Origin: Ferruginibacter sp.
GTDB taxonomy: Bacteria > Bacteroidota > Bacteroidia > Chitinophagales > Chitinophagaceae
Length of the DNA stretch: 18,939 nt
Reading direction: 5' to 3'
NCBI GenBank assembly: GCA_025352435.1
Contig: JANXTN010000111.1
Coordinates: 1 to 18,939 of the forward strand
Both the position numbers and the translations under genes were made by a program. Every line of letters begins with the position of its first letter. Position 1 is the stretch's first letter. Of the stretch, positions 6,575 through 14,584 are shown one piece after another. Under the pieces are notes generated by a model. The model did not search any database. It was not told the DNA's origin and saw nothing but the letters and a program-made list of their open reading frames with translations.

Positions 6575-7363
6575 ATGCATGTACCAATAATGGCGGAATT
6601 GATGGCCGCCGGCGAAACTCCTGAGGTTTTATTTTGGGTAGGTTGTGCCGGAAGTTTTGACCAGCGAGCACAAAAAATCACAAAAGCATTTGCCACAATT
6701 TTAGAAAAAACAAACACAAAATATGCTATACTTGGCAAAGAAGAAATGTGCACAGGTGACCCAGCCCGCAGAGCAGGAAATGAATTTATGTTTCAAATGA
6801 TGGCGTACCAAAATATACAGGTACTGGATGGTTACGGCATTAAAAAAATTGTAACTGCTTGTCCGCATTGCTTTAATATTTTTAAAAATGAATACCCGGC
6901 GCTTGGTGGGAATTATGAGGTAATACATCATGCAACATTTTTGCAGCAATTAATTGATAATGGAAAAATTACCATGAATCAAGATGGCGCATTTAAAGGC
7001 AAAAAAATTACTTATCACGACAGTTGTTACCTCGGCAGAGCCAACGGAATTTATGATGCCCCAAGAAAGGTTTTAGAAGCATTAGATGTTGAATTGATAG
7101 AGATGAAACGTTGCAAGAGCAATGGTTTATGCTGCGGTGCTGGTGGTGCGCAAATGTTTAAAGAAGAAGAAAAAGGCGATATCAGAGTAAACATTGAGCG
7201 TTCTAATGAGGCATTGGCAACAGGTGCAAATATTATTGCTGCTGCCTGCCCTTTTTGTAATACAATGATGACGGACGGCGTAAAAAATAAAGAGATGGAG
7301 GCTGAAGTAGCAGTAATGGATATTGCGGAGTTGGTAGCTGCCTCTTTAGCAACCACTAATTAA
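6575..7363 (+). CDS. Double CCG-domain Fe-S redox protein (HdrB/LutA-like)
   Basis: This 262-residue protein has two cysteine-rich CCG domains. The first has C24 (WVGCAGSFD), C59 (MCTGDPARRAG) and CPHC (96-99), with a single Cys where the motif usually has two. The second has C151 (HDSCYLGRAN), C180, CCGAGG (186-191) and CPFC (225-228) and is complete. Such domains bind Fe-S clusters or zinc in HdrB, GlcF and LutA and form the reductase side of a complex with a 4Fe-4S dicluster protein. That partner is probably the truncated gene at the left edge. In many Bacteroidota the two genes are, as I recall, directly adjacent; here seven genes separate them. The electron donor and substrate are unknown. 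The ATG at 6575 fits the conserved N-terminus. Confidence 0.92.
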   Translation: MHVPIMAELMAAGETPEVLFWVGCAGSFDQRAQKITKAFATILEKTNTKYAILGKEEMCTGDPARRAGNEFMFQMMAYQNIQVLDGYGIKKIVTACPHCFNIFKNEYPALGGNYEVIHHATFLQQLIDNGKITMNQDGAFKGKKITYHDSCYLGRANGIYDAPRKVLEALDVELIEMKRCKSNGLCCGAGGAQMFKEEEKGDIRVNIERSNEALATGANIIAAACPFCNTMMTDGVKNKEMEAEVAVMDIAELVAASLATTN

Positions 7364-7364
7364 A

Positions 7365-7403
7365 GCGTACACACAAAATACCTTCGGTCTTTTGTGTGTA
7401 CGT
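7365..7403. terminator. Long perfect hairpin after the CCG gene
   Basis: CGTACACACAAAA (7366-7378) pairs perfectly with TTTTGTGTGTACG (7390-7402). An inner ACC/GGT pair around a TTC loop and an outer G·U pair (7365/7403) extend it. It begins right after the CCG stop. No T-tract follows, so it may be a terminator supported by the internal T4 run, a 3'-end stabiliser or a small repeat element. Confidence 0.5.
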
Positions 7404-7500
7404 CATGCAATAGACCTTGATTGAGCGGTGGTGGCGTCGCAGGTTTCATCTTCATCTTTCTATTTAGCTTTTATTGTGCAGTAGATAAAAATTCTTACTA

Positions 7501-8010
7501 ATGAACTTTGATATAACAGAACATTTACCTGAAGATTTTGCTCCAAATTCCAGAGTATGGATTTACCAGAGCGATCGCATTTTTTTTATGCAGGAAGCGC
7601 TGGAAATGGAACCGATGCTGCAGGAGTTTGTAACTAACTGGAAAAGTCATGGTACTCCTGTAAAAGGGTACGCTAATTTATTTTTTGGAAGGTTTATAAT
7701 TTTAATGGCAGATGAAAATGCATCAGGTGTTAGCGGCTGCAGCACAGACAGCTCTATAAGATTCATTAAAGAAATTGAAAAAAAATACAATATCACTTTG
7801 TTTGACAGACAGATGCTCACTTTTTACATTAAAGACAAAGTAGAGTTGTTACCGCTCTCTCAATTAAAATATGCGATCGATAATCAGTTCATCACCAGCG
7901 ATACTTTGTATTTCGATAATACTGTTCTAACAAAAGAAGCATTAGAAAACAATTGGATTACCCCGGCAAAAAATACCTGGCTAGCACCTAAATTTTCTGC
8001 TTCACAATAA
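7501..8010 (+). CDS. Conserved Bacteroidota protein, often mislabelled ABC transporter ATPase
   Basis: This 169-residue soluble protein has no signal peptide or membrane segment. Distinct conserved-looking blocks are NSRVWIYQSDRIFF (17-30), NWKSHGTPVKGYANLFFGRF (46-65), SGCSTDSSIRFI (78-89), LFDRQMLTF (99-107) and KVELLPLSQL (113-122). I recognise it as a family found across Bacteroidota, sometimes called 'ABC transporter ATPase' in databases. No Walker A, signature or Walker B motif is visible, so that name is not supported. The invariant-looking Cys and the STDSS segment could form a small active or binding site, but no function is known. It sits alone between the CCG hairpin and miaB, with 104 bases before miaB. 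The ATG at 7501 gives a normal N-terminus. Confidence 0.85.
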   Translation: MNFDITEHLPEDFAPNSRVWIYQSDRIFFMQEALEMEPMLQEFVTNWKSHGTPVKGYANLFFGRFIILMADENASGVSGCSTDSSIRFIKEIEKKYNITLFDRQMLTFYIKDKVELLPLSQLKYAIDNQFITSDTLYFDNTVLTKEALENNWITPAKNTWLAPKFSASQ

Positions 8011-8114
8011 ATTTCTAGATACTTTGAGAAGTAATAAGCAAAAACTAATTACTGCCAACCTGTCATTTTCATGGCTGCAAAGATTATCTTTACAGTCATA
8101 ATTTTTTTATACGC

Positions 8115-9548
8115 ATGCAGGAATTACTTTCTACAAAATTACACGACGAAACGCGGCAGGGTGAAACATTCAGCATGGATACAATCGATTTAAATCTCCC
8201 TTTAAAAAATTTTTACATAGAAAGCTATGGCTGCGCAATGAATTTTGCTGACAGCGAGGTAGTTGCATCCATTCTTCATAAAGAGGGTTTTGGTTCGGTA
8301 AAAGAGCCTGCACTAGCAGATTTAATTTTAATAAATACCTGTTCCATAAGAGAGAAGGCTGAAGATACTGTACGCAAGCGTTTAACAGAATTCAGAAAGT
8401 TTAAAAAGACGAATCCAGGTTTGATAGTAGGCGTACTTGGTTGCATGGCTGAGCGTTTAAAAGGAACATTTATAGAGCAGGAAAAACTCGTGGACATAGT
8501 GGTAGGACCTGATGCTTATAGAAGTCTTCCTGGTTTAATTGAAGAAGCTTACACCGGACAAAAAGGTGTAAATGTTTTACTGAGCCGAGAAGAGACCTAT
8601 GCAGATATATCGCCTATACGCCTCAATAGCAATGGCGTAACCGCTTTTGTAAGCATTATGCGTGGTTGCAATAATATGTGCTCGTTTTGTGTAGTGCCAT
8701 TTACCCGTGGCCGGGAAAGAAGTAGAGATGCATTAAGTATCGTGCAGGAATGTGAAGCCTTATTTAATGAAGGTTACAGAGAAGTTACTTTGCTTGGGCA
8801 AAATGTGGACAGCTATAATTTTATAGTCACAAGATATAAGACAAAAGACATCGTACAAAAGACTGTCACGTTCGCCAACCTGCTCGAAATGGTTGCCTTG
8901 ATATCTCCGGAGTTAAGAGTTCGATTCTCCACCTCTCACCCTAAAGATATTACAGATGAGGTTTTGTTTACTATTCAGAAATACGAAAACATTTGTAATT
9001 ATATTCATCTACCAGTACAGAGTGGCAGCAGCAGAATATTACAGTTAATGAACAGAACATACAGCAGAGAATGGTATTTAGCTAAGGTGGACCGCATTAG
9101 AGAATTGATTCCTGACTGTGGAATTTCTACTGATATGATTACAGGTTTTTGTACAGAAACTGAGGAAGATCACCAAGCTTCATTGTCATTATTCGATTAC
9201 TGTAAATATGATCTTGCTTACTTATACTATTATTCTGAAAGGCCCGGAACACTTGCTGAACGAAGGTTTGAAGATGATGTTCCATTAGATATAAAGAAGA
9301 GACGATTGCAGGAGCTGGTTGATCTGTATAGAGAACATTCTTTGAGAACCATGCAAAAAGAAGTGGGCAAAACTTTTAAGATATTGGTTGAAGGCTTTTC
9401 CAAAAAAAGCGAAGAGCAGTTACAAGGAAGAACAGACCAAAACAAAGTGGTGATTATAGCAAAAGATAATTTTAAAAAAGGCGATTATGTGTATGTGAAA
9501 ATTACACATTGTACTGCAGGGACTTTGTTTGGGGAAGTAATAAATTAA
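8115..9548 (+). CDS. miaB: tRNA-2-methylthio-N6-dimethylallyladenosine synthase MiaB
   Basis: This 477-residue radical SAM methylthiotransferase adds the 2-methylthio group to i6A37 of tRNAs that read UNN codons. The N-terminal UPF0004 domain has cluster ligands C40 ([12 protein letters not shown]), C76 ([11 protein letters not shown]) and C110 ([10 protein letters not shown]). The radical SAM motif is [10 protein letters not shown] (183-192; C185, C189, C192), followed by [20 protein letters not shown]-binding domain covers about residues 413-477. All six cysteines are present, so the enzyme should be active. The start at 8115 is preferred over the internal ATG at 8175 because DETRQGE (11-17) is a conserved N-terminal extension in the phylum. 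The next gene begins 18 bases later and is probably co-transcribed. Confidence 0.97.
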   Translation: MQELLSTKLHDETRQGETFSMDTIDLNLPLKNFYIESYGCAMNFADSEVVASILHKEGFGSVKEPALADLILINTCSIREKAEDTVRKRLTEFRKFKKTNPGLIVGVLGCMAERLKGTFIEQEKLVDIVVGPDAYRSLPGLIEEAYTGQKGVNVLLSREETYADISPIRLNSNGVTAFVSIMRGCNNMCSFCVVPFTRGRERSRDALSIVQECEALFNEGYREVTLLGQNVDSYNFIVTRYKTKDIVQKTVTFANLLEMVALISPELRVRFSTSHPKDITDEVLFTIQKYENICNYIHLPVQSGSSRILQLMNRTYSREWYLAKVDRIRELIPDCGISTDMITGFCTETEEDHQASLSLFDYCKYDLAYLYYYSERPGTLAERRFEDDVPLDIKKRRLQELVDLYREHSLRTMQKEVGKTFKILVEGFSKKSEEQLQGRTDQNKVVIIAKDNFKKGDYVYVKITHCTAGTLFGEVIN

Positions 9549-9566
9549 AATAAATTTTTAAGCTTT

Positions 9567-10814
9567 ATGGATTTACAAGCAATAAAAAACAGGTTCGCAA
9601 TTATAGGAAATTCTCCTTCTTTAAACTATGCGCTCAATGTTGCATCGCAGGTTTCTAATACAGATTTAAGTGTATTAATAAATGGAGAAAGTGGCGTAGG
9701 TAAAGAGGTTTTCGCACATATTATTCATGCGCTTTCTGCCAGAAAACACAATCCGTTTATTGCCGTGAACTGTGGCGCCATTCCCGAAGGAACAATAGAT
9801 TCAGAATTATTTGGCCATGAGAAAGGATCTTTTACCGGCGCAACCGACGGACGCAAAGGATATTTTGAAACGGTAAATGGTGGCACTATTTTTTTAGATG
9901 AAATTGGCGAAATGCCCCTGGGAACACAGGCAAGATTATTAAGAGTTTTAGAGGCAGGAGAATACATTAGAGTAGGTAGCAGCAAGGTGCAAAAAACAGA
10001 TGTAAGGGTTATAGCTGCAACCAATAAAGAATTGCTGGAATATACTAGCAAAGGACGCTTTAGAGAAGATCTATATTATCGTTTAAATACGGTGCCAATA
10101 AGAGTTCCCGCATTACGTGACCGTAAAGAAGACATCATTTTATTGTTTAGAAAATTTACTGCTGACTTTGCAGATAAATACAAAACGGGCTCTGTACAAT
10201 TGGATGAAGAAGCAAGAAATATTTTATCGCAATACAGTTTTCCGGGCAATGTGAGAGAGTTGAAAAACCTTGCTGAACAGATATCAGTTTTAAGCAAAGA
10301 CAAAAATGTAAATGGTGAGCAACTCCGCTCTTTTTTACCCCACAATAACAATACAAGGCTTCCTGTGCTGGCCGCTAATCCACATAACGAAAGCCATTCA
10401 GAATTTGCAAATGAAAGAGAGATTTTATACAAACTCTTTTTTGATATGAAGAAGGATGTTAATGAATTAAAAAAAATGTTTTTTGATATTTTACAAAATC
10501 CATCTCAAATGCCTACAGCTGCAGCTTTTGCTGCCGATGCCGGTTTCCGGGAATTAAATCCATTGGCATCTAACCACAACAATGGCTATGCGCCTCAATC
10601 TTCTCAACCGGTTATTATTCATCAGGATGGAAAAAATATTCACCAACATGAAGATGTAGAAGAATCGTTAAGCATCATAGATAAAGAAAAAGAATTAATA
10701 ATAAAAGCGTTAAAAAAGCACAGAGGTAAAAGACGTGATGCTTCTTTAGACTTGGGGATCAGTGAAAGAACACTTTACAGAAAATTGAAGGAATACGACA
10801 TTGAGGATCTGTGA
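9567..10814 (+). CDS. Sigma-54-dependent Fis-family activator without receiver domain
   Basis: This 415-residue protein starts almost directly with the AAA+ domain: Walker A GESGVGKE (40-47), sigma-54 contact loop GSFTGA (about 85-92) in place of the usual GAFTGA, Walker B GGTIFLDEIGE, and the FPGNVREL sensor region (about 224-231). A linker of roughly 120 residues follows, then a C-terminal Fis-type helix-turn-helix (DASLDLGISERTLYRKLKEY). There is no N-terminal receiver, GAF or PAS domain, so activity may be set by a partner protein, expression level or the linker. It drives open-complex formation by RNA polymerase with sigma-54. Its place between miaB and lptE is, as far as I recall, common in Bacteroidota, which hints at an envelope-related role. 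Its targets cannot be read from this window. Confidence 0.93.
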   Translation: MDLQAIKNRFAIIGNSPSLNYALNVASQVSNTDLSVLINGESGVGKEVFAHIIHALSARKHNPFIAVNCGAIPEGTIDSELFGHEKGSFTGATDGRKGYFETVNGGTIFLDEIGEMPLGTQARLLRVLEAGEYIRVGSSKVQKTDVRVIAATNKELLEYTSKGRFREDLYYRLNTVPIRVPALRDRKEDIILLFRKFTADFADKYKTGSVQLDEEARNILSQYSFPGNVRELKNLAEQISVLSKDKNVNGEQLRSFLPHNNNTRLPVLAANPHNESHSEFANEREILYKLFFDMKKDVNELKKMFFDILQNPSQMPTAAAFAADAGFRELNPLASNHNNGYAPQSSQPVIIHQDGKNIHQHEDVEESLSIIDKEKELIIKALKKHRGKRRDASLDLGISERTLYRKLKEYDIEDL

Positions 10815-10898
10815 TTAATTTTTTTCAAGTTTTAACATCCAATAAAATTTATATTAAAGTTAGTTGCTGATTTTTGAGCTAAATACAAAAATTAAATT

Positions 10899-11411
10899 TT
10901 GAAAAAATTCTTACATTTCACTCTTTTTCTTTGCCTCACATCTTTTTTTTATGGATGTTCTTTTAAATATTCATTTAAAGACGCCTCTCCTATTCCTTTA
11001 GAAATTAAAACTTTTAGAGTAAACTTTTTTGAAAACCGAGCTCAATATATAAATACTCAATTAAGTCAACAGCTTACTGAAAACTTAAAAAGTAAAATCA
11101 TCGGCAATACCCGTTTAAAACAAACCAATGAAGATGATGCCCATTATGATATAAGTGGTTACGTATCTCAATATTATACATCAACTGTAAATATTTCAAA
11201 CAATAATTCTACTACGAATAGACTTACAGTTGGCTTTCACCTGGTGTTTAAAAATACGCTTGATGCATCTAAAAACTTTGAGGCAGATATTAGCCGCAAT
11301 GAAGATTTTGCTGCAAACAAGTCTTTGTCTGAAGCTGAAAGCACACTTACACCAACTGTTGTAAAAAATGTGGTCGATGAAATTTTTAATAAAATATTTT
11401 CTAACTGGTAA
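10899..11411 (+). CDS. lptE: LptE-like outer-membrane lipoprotein (LPS assembly)
   Basis: This 170-residue lipoprotein has a signal peptide (MKKFLHFTLFLCLTSFF) ending in the lipobox FYGC with C20 as lipidated residue. The mature part has the mixed helix/strand character of Bacteroidota LptE family proteins: an N-terminal strand region, LSQQLTENLKSKI helix, then a beta segment (DISGYVSQYYTSTVNIS) and a C-terminal helix. LptE plugs the LptD barrel that inserts LPS into the outer membrane. The start is TTG at 10899; an in-frame TAA lies three bases before the preceding ATT codon, and no ATG exists before the signal peptide. It lies 84 bases after the sigma-54 activator and 22 bases before the next gene. 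Assignment rests on lipobox, size and neighbourhood. Confidence 0.8.
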   Translation: MKKFLHFTLFLCLTSFFYGCSFKYSFKDASPIPLEIKTFRVNFFENRAQYINTQLSQQLTENLKSKIIGNTRLKQTNEDDAHYDISGYVSQYYTSTVNISNNNSTTNRLTVGFHLVFKNTLDASKNFEADISRNEDFAANKSLSEAESTLTPTVVKNVVDEIFNKIFSNW

Positions 11412-11433
11412 TTTTTAAATTTTAGTTTTCCCA

Positions 11434-12117
11434 ATGGCTAACCCACAACTTGTTAAAAAAATATTTGAAAATTTGGCTTTTGATAAAGATATTTCTGCCC
11501 AAATAGAGCCCATTACCAATCAACATCCATATTTTGGCTTAGCCCAGTTTTATGCTTTACAAAACACATTGAAGAATACTCCTTCTTATAATAAATTAGC
11601 AGCAAGAACCGCTTTATTTTACAGCAATAAATTTTACTTGCAGTCTCAGCTAAACACTCTTAAAACTGCAACTGTTTTTACTGGTACGAATGAGTTGGCA
11701 GAACCCGATGATGTTGAAACAACAACATCTGCAGCACCTACAGAAAAGGAAGAAATTTTATTTGAGCCGCTTCATGCATCTGATTATTTCGCATCCCAAG
11801 GTATTAAATTAAGTGAGGATGCTTTAGGTGCCGATAAACTTGGTAAACAGCTTAAAAGTTTTACTGCATGGTTAAAAACTATGAAAAAAGTTCATCCCGA
11901 TAAATTACCTATTGTAAATCAAACAACCGAAACAGCTGTACAGACCCAGGCTGAACAAAGTAATATTGAAGAAGAAATTGTAACAGAGCCGATGGCAGAC
12001 GCTTATGTTTTGCAAGATAAACACGCAAAAGCTATTGATATTTATCATAAATTAAGTTTGTTGAATCCTACAAAAAACGCTTACTTTGCAGCCAAAATTG
12101 ACTCTTTAAAAAATTAA
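11434..12117 (+). CDS. Uncharacterised Bacteroidota protein between lptE and secG
   Basis: This 227-residue protein has no signal peptide or membrane helix. An N-terminal helical part with HPYFGLAQFYALQN (31-44) is followed by an acidic Thr/Ala-rich linker (about 85-108), a conserved-looking ASDYFASQGIKLS (115-127), and QLKSFTAWLKTMKK (139-152). After a second Gln/Glu-rich linker, the C-terminus ADAYVLQDKHAKAIDIYHKL...NP (188-212) resembles a single tetratricopeptide repeat. I recognise the arrangement as a conserved hypothetical next to secG in this phylum but know no function. The TPR-like end suggests a protein partner. It starts 22 bases after lptE and ends one base before secG, so the three genes look like one transcription unit. 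Confidence 0.82.
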   Translation: MANPQLVKKIFENLAFDKDISAQIEPITNQHPYFGLAQFYALQNTLKNTPSYNKLAARTALFYSNKFYLQSQLNTLKTATVFTGTNELAEPDDVETTTSAAPTEKEEILFEPLHASDYFASQGIKLSEDALGADKLGKQLKSFTAWLKTMKKVHPDKLPIVNQTTETAVQTQAEQSNIEEEIVTEPMADAYVLQDKHAKAIDIYHKLSLLNPTKNAYFAAKIDSLKN

Positions 12118-12118
12118 T

Positions 12119-12487
12119 ATGTTAGTAGTTTTCGGAATTCTAATAATCATTGCATCCGTTATTTTAGGTTTTATTGTACTCATTCAAAACCCAAAAGGTG
12201 GTGGTATTTCAGGATCATTGGGTGGTTTTAGCAACCAGTTAATGGGTGTTAAGCAATCCACAGACGTTATGGAAAAGGGTACATGGATATTTGCTGCAGT
12301 GGTTGGAATTCTATGCTTGTTATCTCCTGCCTTCATACCAAAAGATGGCAGCGGTTCGTCAAAAAACGATGAGTTATTGAAAGGAGCTACAACTGCTCCC
12401 GTACAAAAAGCACAACCAACACCTACCACAACAGCACCTATGCCCATGCCTTTGCCTAATGCAGCTACGCCGGCTCCTAAACCTTAA
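12119..12487 (+). CDS. secG: Preprotein translocase subunit SecG
   Basis: This 122-residue inner-membrane protein has the SecG layout: a first helix (2-22), a cytoplasmic loop with QNPKGGGISGSLGGFSNQLM (23-42) matching the family's Gln-Asn-Pro/Gly-rich signature, and a second helix (about 55-73). A Pro/Thr/Ala-rich tail of about 45 residues follows, longer than in E. coli SecG and common in Bacteroidota. SecG works with SecYE in protein export. The ATG at 12119 lies one base after the preceding stop, so translation is probably coupled. A strong intrinsic terminator follows. Confidence 0.95.
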   Translation: MLVVFGILIIIASVILGFIVLIQNPKGGGISGSLGGFSNQLMGVKQSTDVMEKGTWIFAAVVGILCLLSPAFIPKDGSGSSKNDELLKGATTAPVQKAQPTPTTTAPMPMPLPNAATPAPKP

Positions 12488-12509
12488 TGTAAAAATTTAT
12501 ATAAATGGG

Positions 12510-12540
12510 CCCTGCTTTTTAAAGGCAGGGTTTTTTATTT
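12510..12540 (+). terminator. Intrinsic terminator after secG
   Basis: CCCTGC (12510-12515) pairs with GCAGGG (12525-12530); the stem may be extended inward by T/A pairs and one G·U. It is followed at once by TTTTTTATTTTT. This is the clearest Rho-independent terminator in the window and closes the miaB-to-secG set. Confidence 0.9.
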
Positions 12541-12568
12541 TTATATTGCACCACACTTTAAACTTCCT

Positions 12569-13597
12569 ATGAAAAAACTTTTTGGCTTCGTTCTATTTTT
12601 TTCGTTACTCTTTGTTGCGTTTTGTGCGTGGCAAGTTTTTGGTCCTACAGTTTCTGTGCCTGTAGATAAGTTTTTTTATATTAAAACAGGGTCAGATTAT
12701 GCTCAAGTAAAGAGATCCTTAAAATTGCAACATATAATAACCAGTGGTTTTTTCTTTGACAGGATAGCCGGTCAATTAAAATATCCGCAAAATATCAAAG
12801 CTGGCAAGTATGAAATTAAAGACAACAGCAGTTTGCTTTCATTGGTCAGAATGTTGAACAGCGGTTTTCAGTCGCCTGTAAAATTGGTTATTAATAAGCT
12901 CCGTACAAAAGAAGATTTCGCTTCAAAAATTGGTCGCAATTTCGAATGTGATTCTATAGAAGTCATTCATTTTCTCACAAACAATGATTCCTTGCAGAAC
13001 TATAAACTTGATACTAATACAGTAATGACAGCAATAATCCCAAACACCTACTTACTCAAATGGAATACAACTTTTAAAAAATTATTTTCCAGATTAAATA
13101 GTGAGCAGGAAAAATTTTGGACAGACGAAAGATTGAAAAAAGCTGCTTCGAAAAACCTCACAATTCGGCAAGTTTATACTATGGCTAGCATTGTAGAGGA
13201 AGAAACCAATAAGGCAGAAGACAAGCCACTAATTGCCAGCGTTTACAGAAACAGAATAGCAAACGGTCAAAAACTCGAAGCAGATCCTACCGTAAAATAT
13301 GCATTGAGAAATTTTGGATTAAAAAGAATTTTACATGGACACTTATTGTACGAGTCTCCATACAATACTTATCGCAACGCAGGCTTGCCTCCCGGCCCTA
13401 TATGCACCCCATCAACAAATACCATCGATGCTGTTTTAAATTCTCCAAATACAGATTATATGTTCTTTGTTGCAAAGCCAAATTTTGATGGCTATTCAAA
13501 TTTTGCTTCTACCTATTCACAACACTTAATTTTTGCAAAGGCATACCAAAAAGCATTAGATAGTTTAATATTGAGTAAACAAAAAATACTTCAATAA
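12569..13597 (+). CDS. mltG: Endolytic murein transglycosylase MltG
   Basis: This 342-residue protein has one N-terminal membrane anchor (about 4-25), a LysM-like small domain (about 35-100), and the YceG/MltG catalytic domain. The catalytic glutamate is E210 in ASIVEEET (207-213), followed by PLIASVYRNRI (220-230), LEADPTVKYAL (236-246) and the substrate-cleft signature YNTYRNAGLPPGPI (265-278). MltG cleaves nascent glycan strands at the inner membrane and sets their length. All hallmark residues are present. ATG at 12569 gives the membrane anchor directly. It follows the secG terminator, so it probably has its own promoter, and leads into yihY 27 bases downstream. Confidence 0.96.
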   Translation: MKKLFGFVLFFSLLFVAFCAWQVFGPTVSVPVDKFFYIKTGSDYAQVKRSLKLQHIITSGFFFDRIAGQLKYPQNIKAGKYEIKDNSSLLSLVRMLNSGFQSPVKLVINKLRTKEDFASKIGRNFECDSIEVIHFLTNNDSLQNYKLDTNTVMTAIIPNTYLLKWNTTFKKLFSRLNSEQEKFWTDERLKKAASKNLTIRQVYTMASIVEEETNKAEDKPLIASVYRNRIANGQKLEADPTVKYALRNFGLKRILHGHLLYESPYNTYRNAGLPPGPICTPSTNTIDAVLNSPNTDYMFFVAKPNFDGYSNFASTYSQHLIFAKAYQKALDSLILSKQKILQ

Positions 13598-13624
13598 AAA
13601 ATTGAAGATTACAAACCCTCATTT

Positions 13625-14584
13625 TTGACGAATACAAAACGTAAAATATTAAATTACACCCCTCTCCCATTTCTTTTACATAAGAGTAAAAACTGGTATT
13701 TGCCCGGATTACAGGGGTTACCGCTTTACAATGTTTTACAGTTTTTTAGGCGGCAAATAAGACAACAGGGTTTGGCTGAAAGAGCATCTGCCATTGCTTA
13801 TAATTTTATTATGGCTTTACCGCCATCGTTACTTTTTTTATTTACACTTATACCCAATCTTCCTTTTATTTCTAAAAGAAGCATAAAGTATCAGATGCAT
13901 AGTTTGATATTAGATATCATTCCTTCCAAAGTATACAACAAACAATTAATTGATTTTGCAGATACATTTATAGATGGAAATAAGATCGGGTTACTTTCTT
14001 TTGGATTGCTGCTCACGTTGTTTTTTTCTTCGAACGGGATGATGGGCATCATGCGCTCCTTTAATAAAAATTATATTGGGTTTGAAAAAAGAAAAATATT
14101 GCAAAGAAGAGGTGTGGCACTGCGTTTAACTATTGTAATTTTCGGATTATTATTTGGCTATTTTATATTGCTTATCATGCAAGGTGCTTTGTTGAAAATG
14201 GTAGTGCAGAATGATACGCTACGGACGATAATTACTTACTCAAGATGGGTTTTGATAATCTTACTGGTTTATTTAACCATTGGATTTATTTTCAGATATG
14301 CGCCTGCGGTACAGAAGAGGTGGAAATTTTCTTCTGCAGGTACCATATTAGCCACGATTTTAAGTTTACTCGCAACTCTTGCATTTTCATTGTTTGTAAC
14401 AAACTTTGCAAGATACAATGCGCTGTATGGTTCCATTGGCACAATTATGATGCTTATGGCGTTGATCTATTTGAATTCACTTGCACTTTTAATCGGGTTT
14501 GAATTTAATGTAAGTATACATTCATTAAAAGCAAGAGAAGAATTTTTAAAACAGGAAAAAGAAAAAATCAAAAATATAATATGA
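13625..14584 (+). CDS. YihY/BrkB-family inner-membrane protein
   Basis: This 319-residue protein has a cytoplasmic N-terminus and about six membrane segments in the YihY pattern. Family features are QQGLAERASAIAYNFIMALPPSLLF (starting near residue 47; a conserved Ala-rich helix), FFSSNGMMGIMRSFNKNY, FRYAPAVQKRWKFSSAGT, NFARYNALYGSIGTIMMLM and YLNSLALLIGFEFN. The family was once named RNase BN in error; its function is not settled. The best start is TTG at 13625, since no in-frame ATG follows until well inside the conserved part, and ATT at 13601 is the only other option. Its stop overlaps the next start as ATGA. Confidence 0.92.
   Translation: MTNTKRKILNYTPLPFLLHKSKNWYLPGLQGLPLYNVLQFFRRQIRQQGLAERASAIAYNFIMALPPSLLFLFTLIPNLPFISKRSIKYQMHSLILDIIPSKVYNKQLIDFADTFIDGNKIGLLSFGLLLTLFFSSNGMMGIMRSFNKNYIGFEKRKILQRRGVALRLTIVIFGLLFGYFILLIMQGALLKMVVQNDTLRTIITYSRWVLIILLVYLTIGFIFRYAPAVQKRWKFSSAGTILATILSLLATLAFSLFVTNFARYNALYGSIGTIMMLMALIYLNSLALLIGFEFNVSIHSLKAREEFLKQEKEKIKNII

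Noticed and set aside
8085..8092. TATCTTTA upstream of miaB as a -7 promoter element
   Set aside because: It misses the conserved final G of TAnnTTTG and has no -33 TTG at correct spacing; too weak to list.
8910..8945. tRNA-like T-arm sequence (AGTTCGATTCTCC) inside miaB
   Set aside because: No acceptor stem, D-arm or anticodon arm surrounds it, and it lies in a well-conserved coding region of miaB.
9725..10432. Long minus-strand open frames opposite the sigma-54 activator
   Set aside because: They mirror the AAA+ domain's codon pattern and have no recognisable protein features.
14245..14502. 85-codon open frame on the plus strand inside yihY
   Set aside because: It overlaps a conserved membrane protein entirely, has a Cys/Phe-rich composition typical of a shifted frame, and shows no motif.
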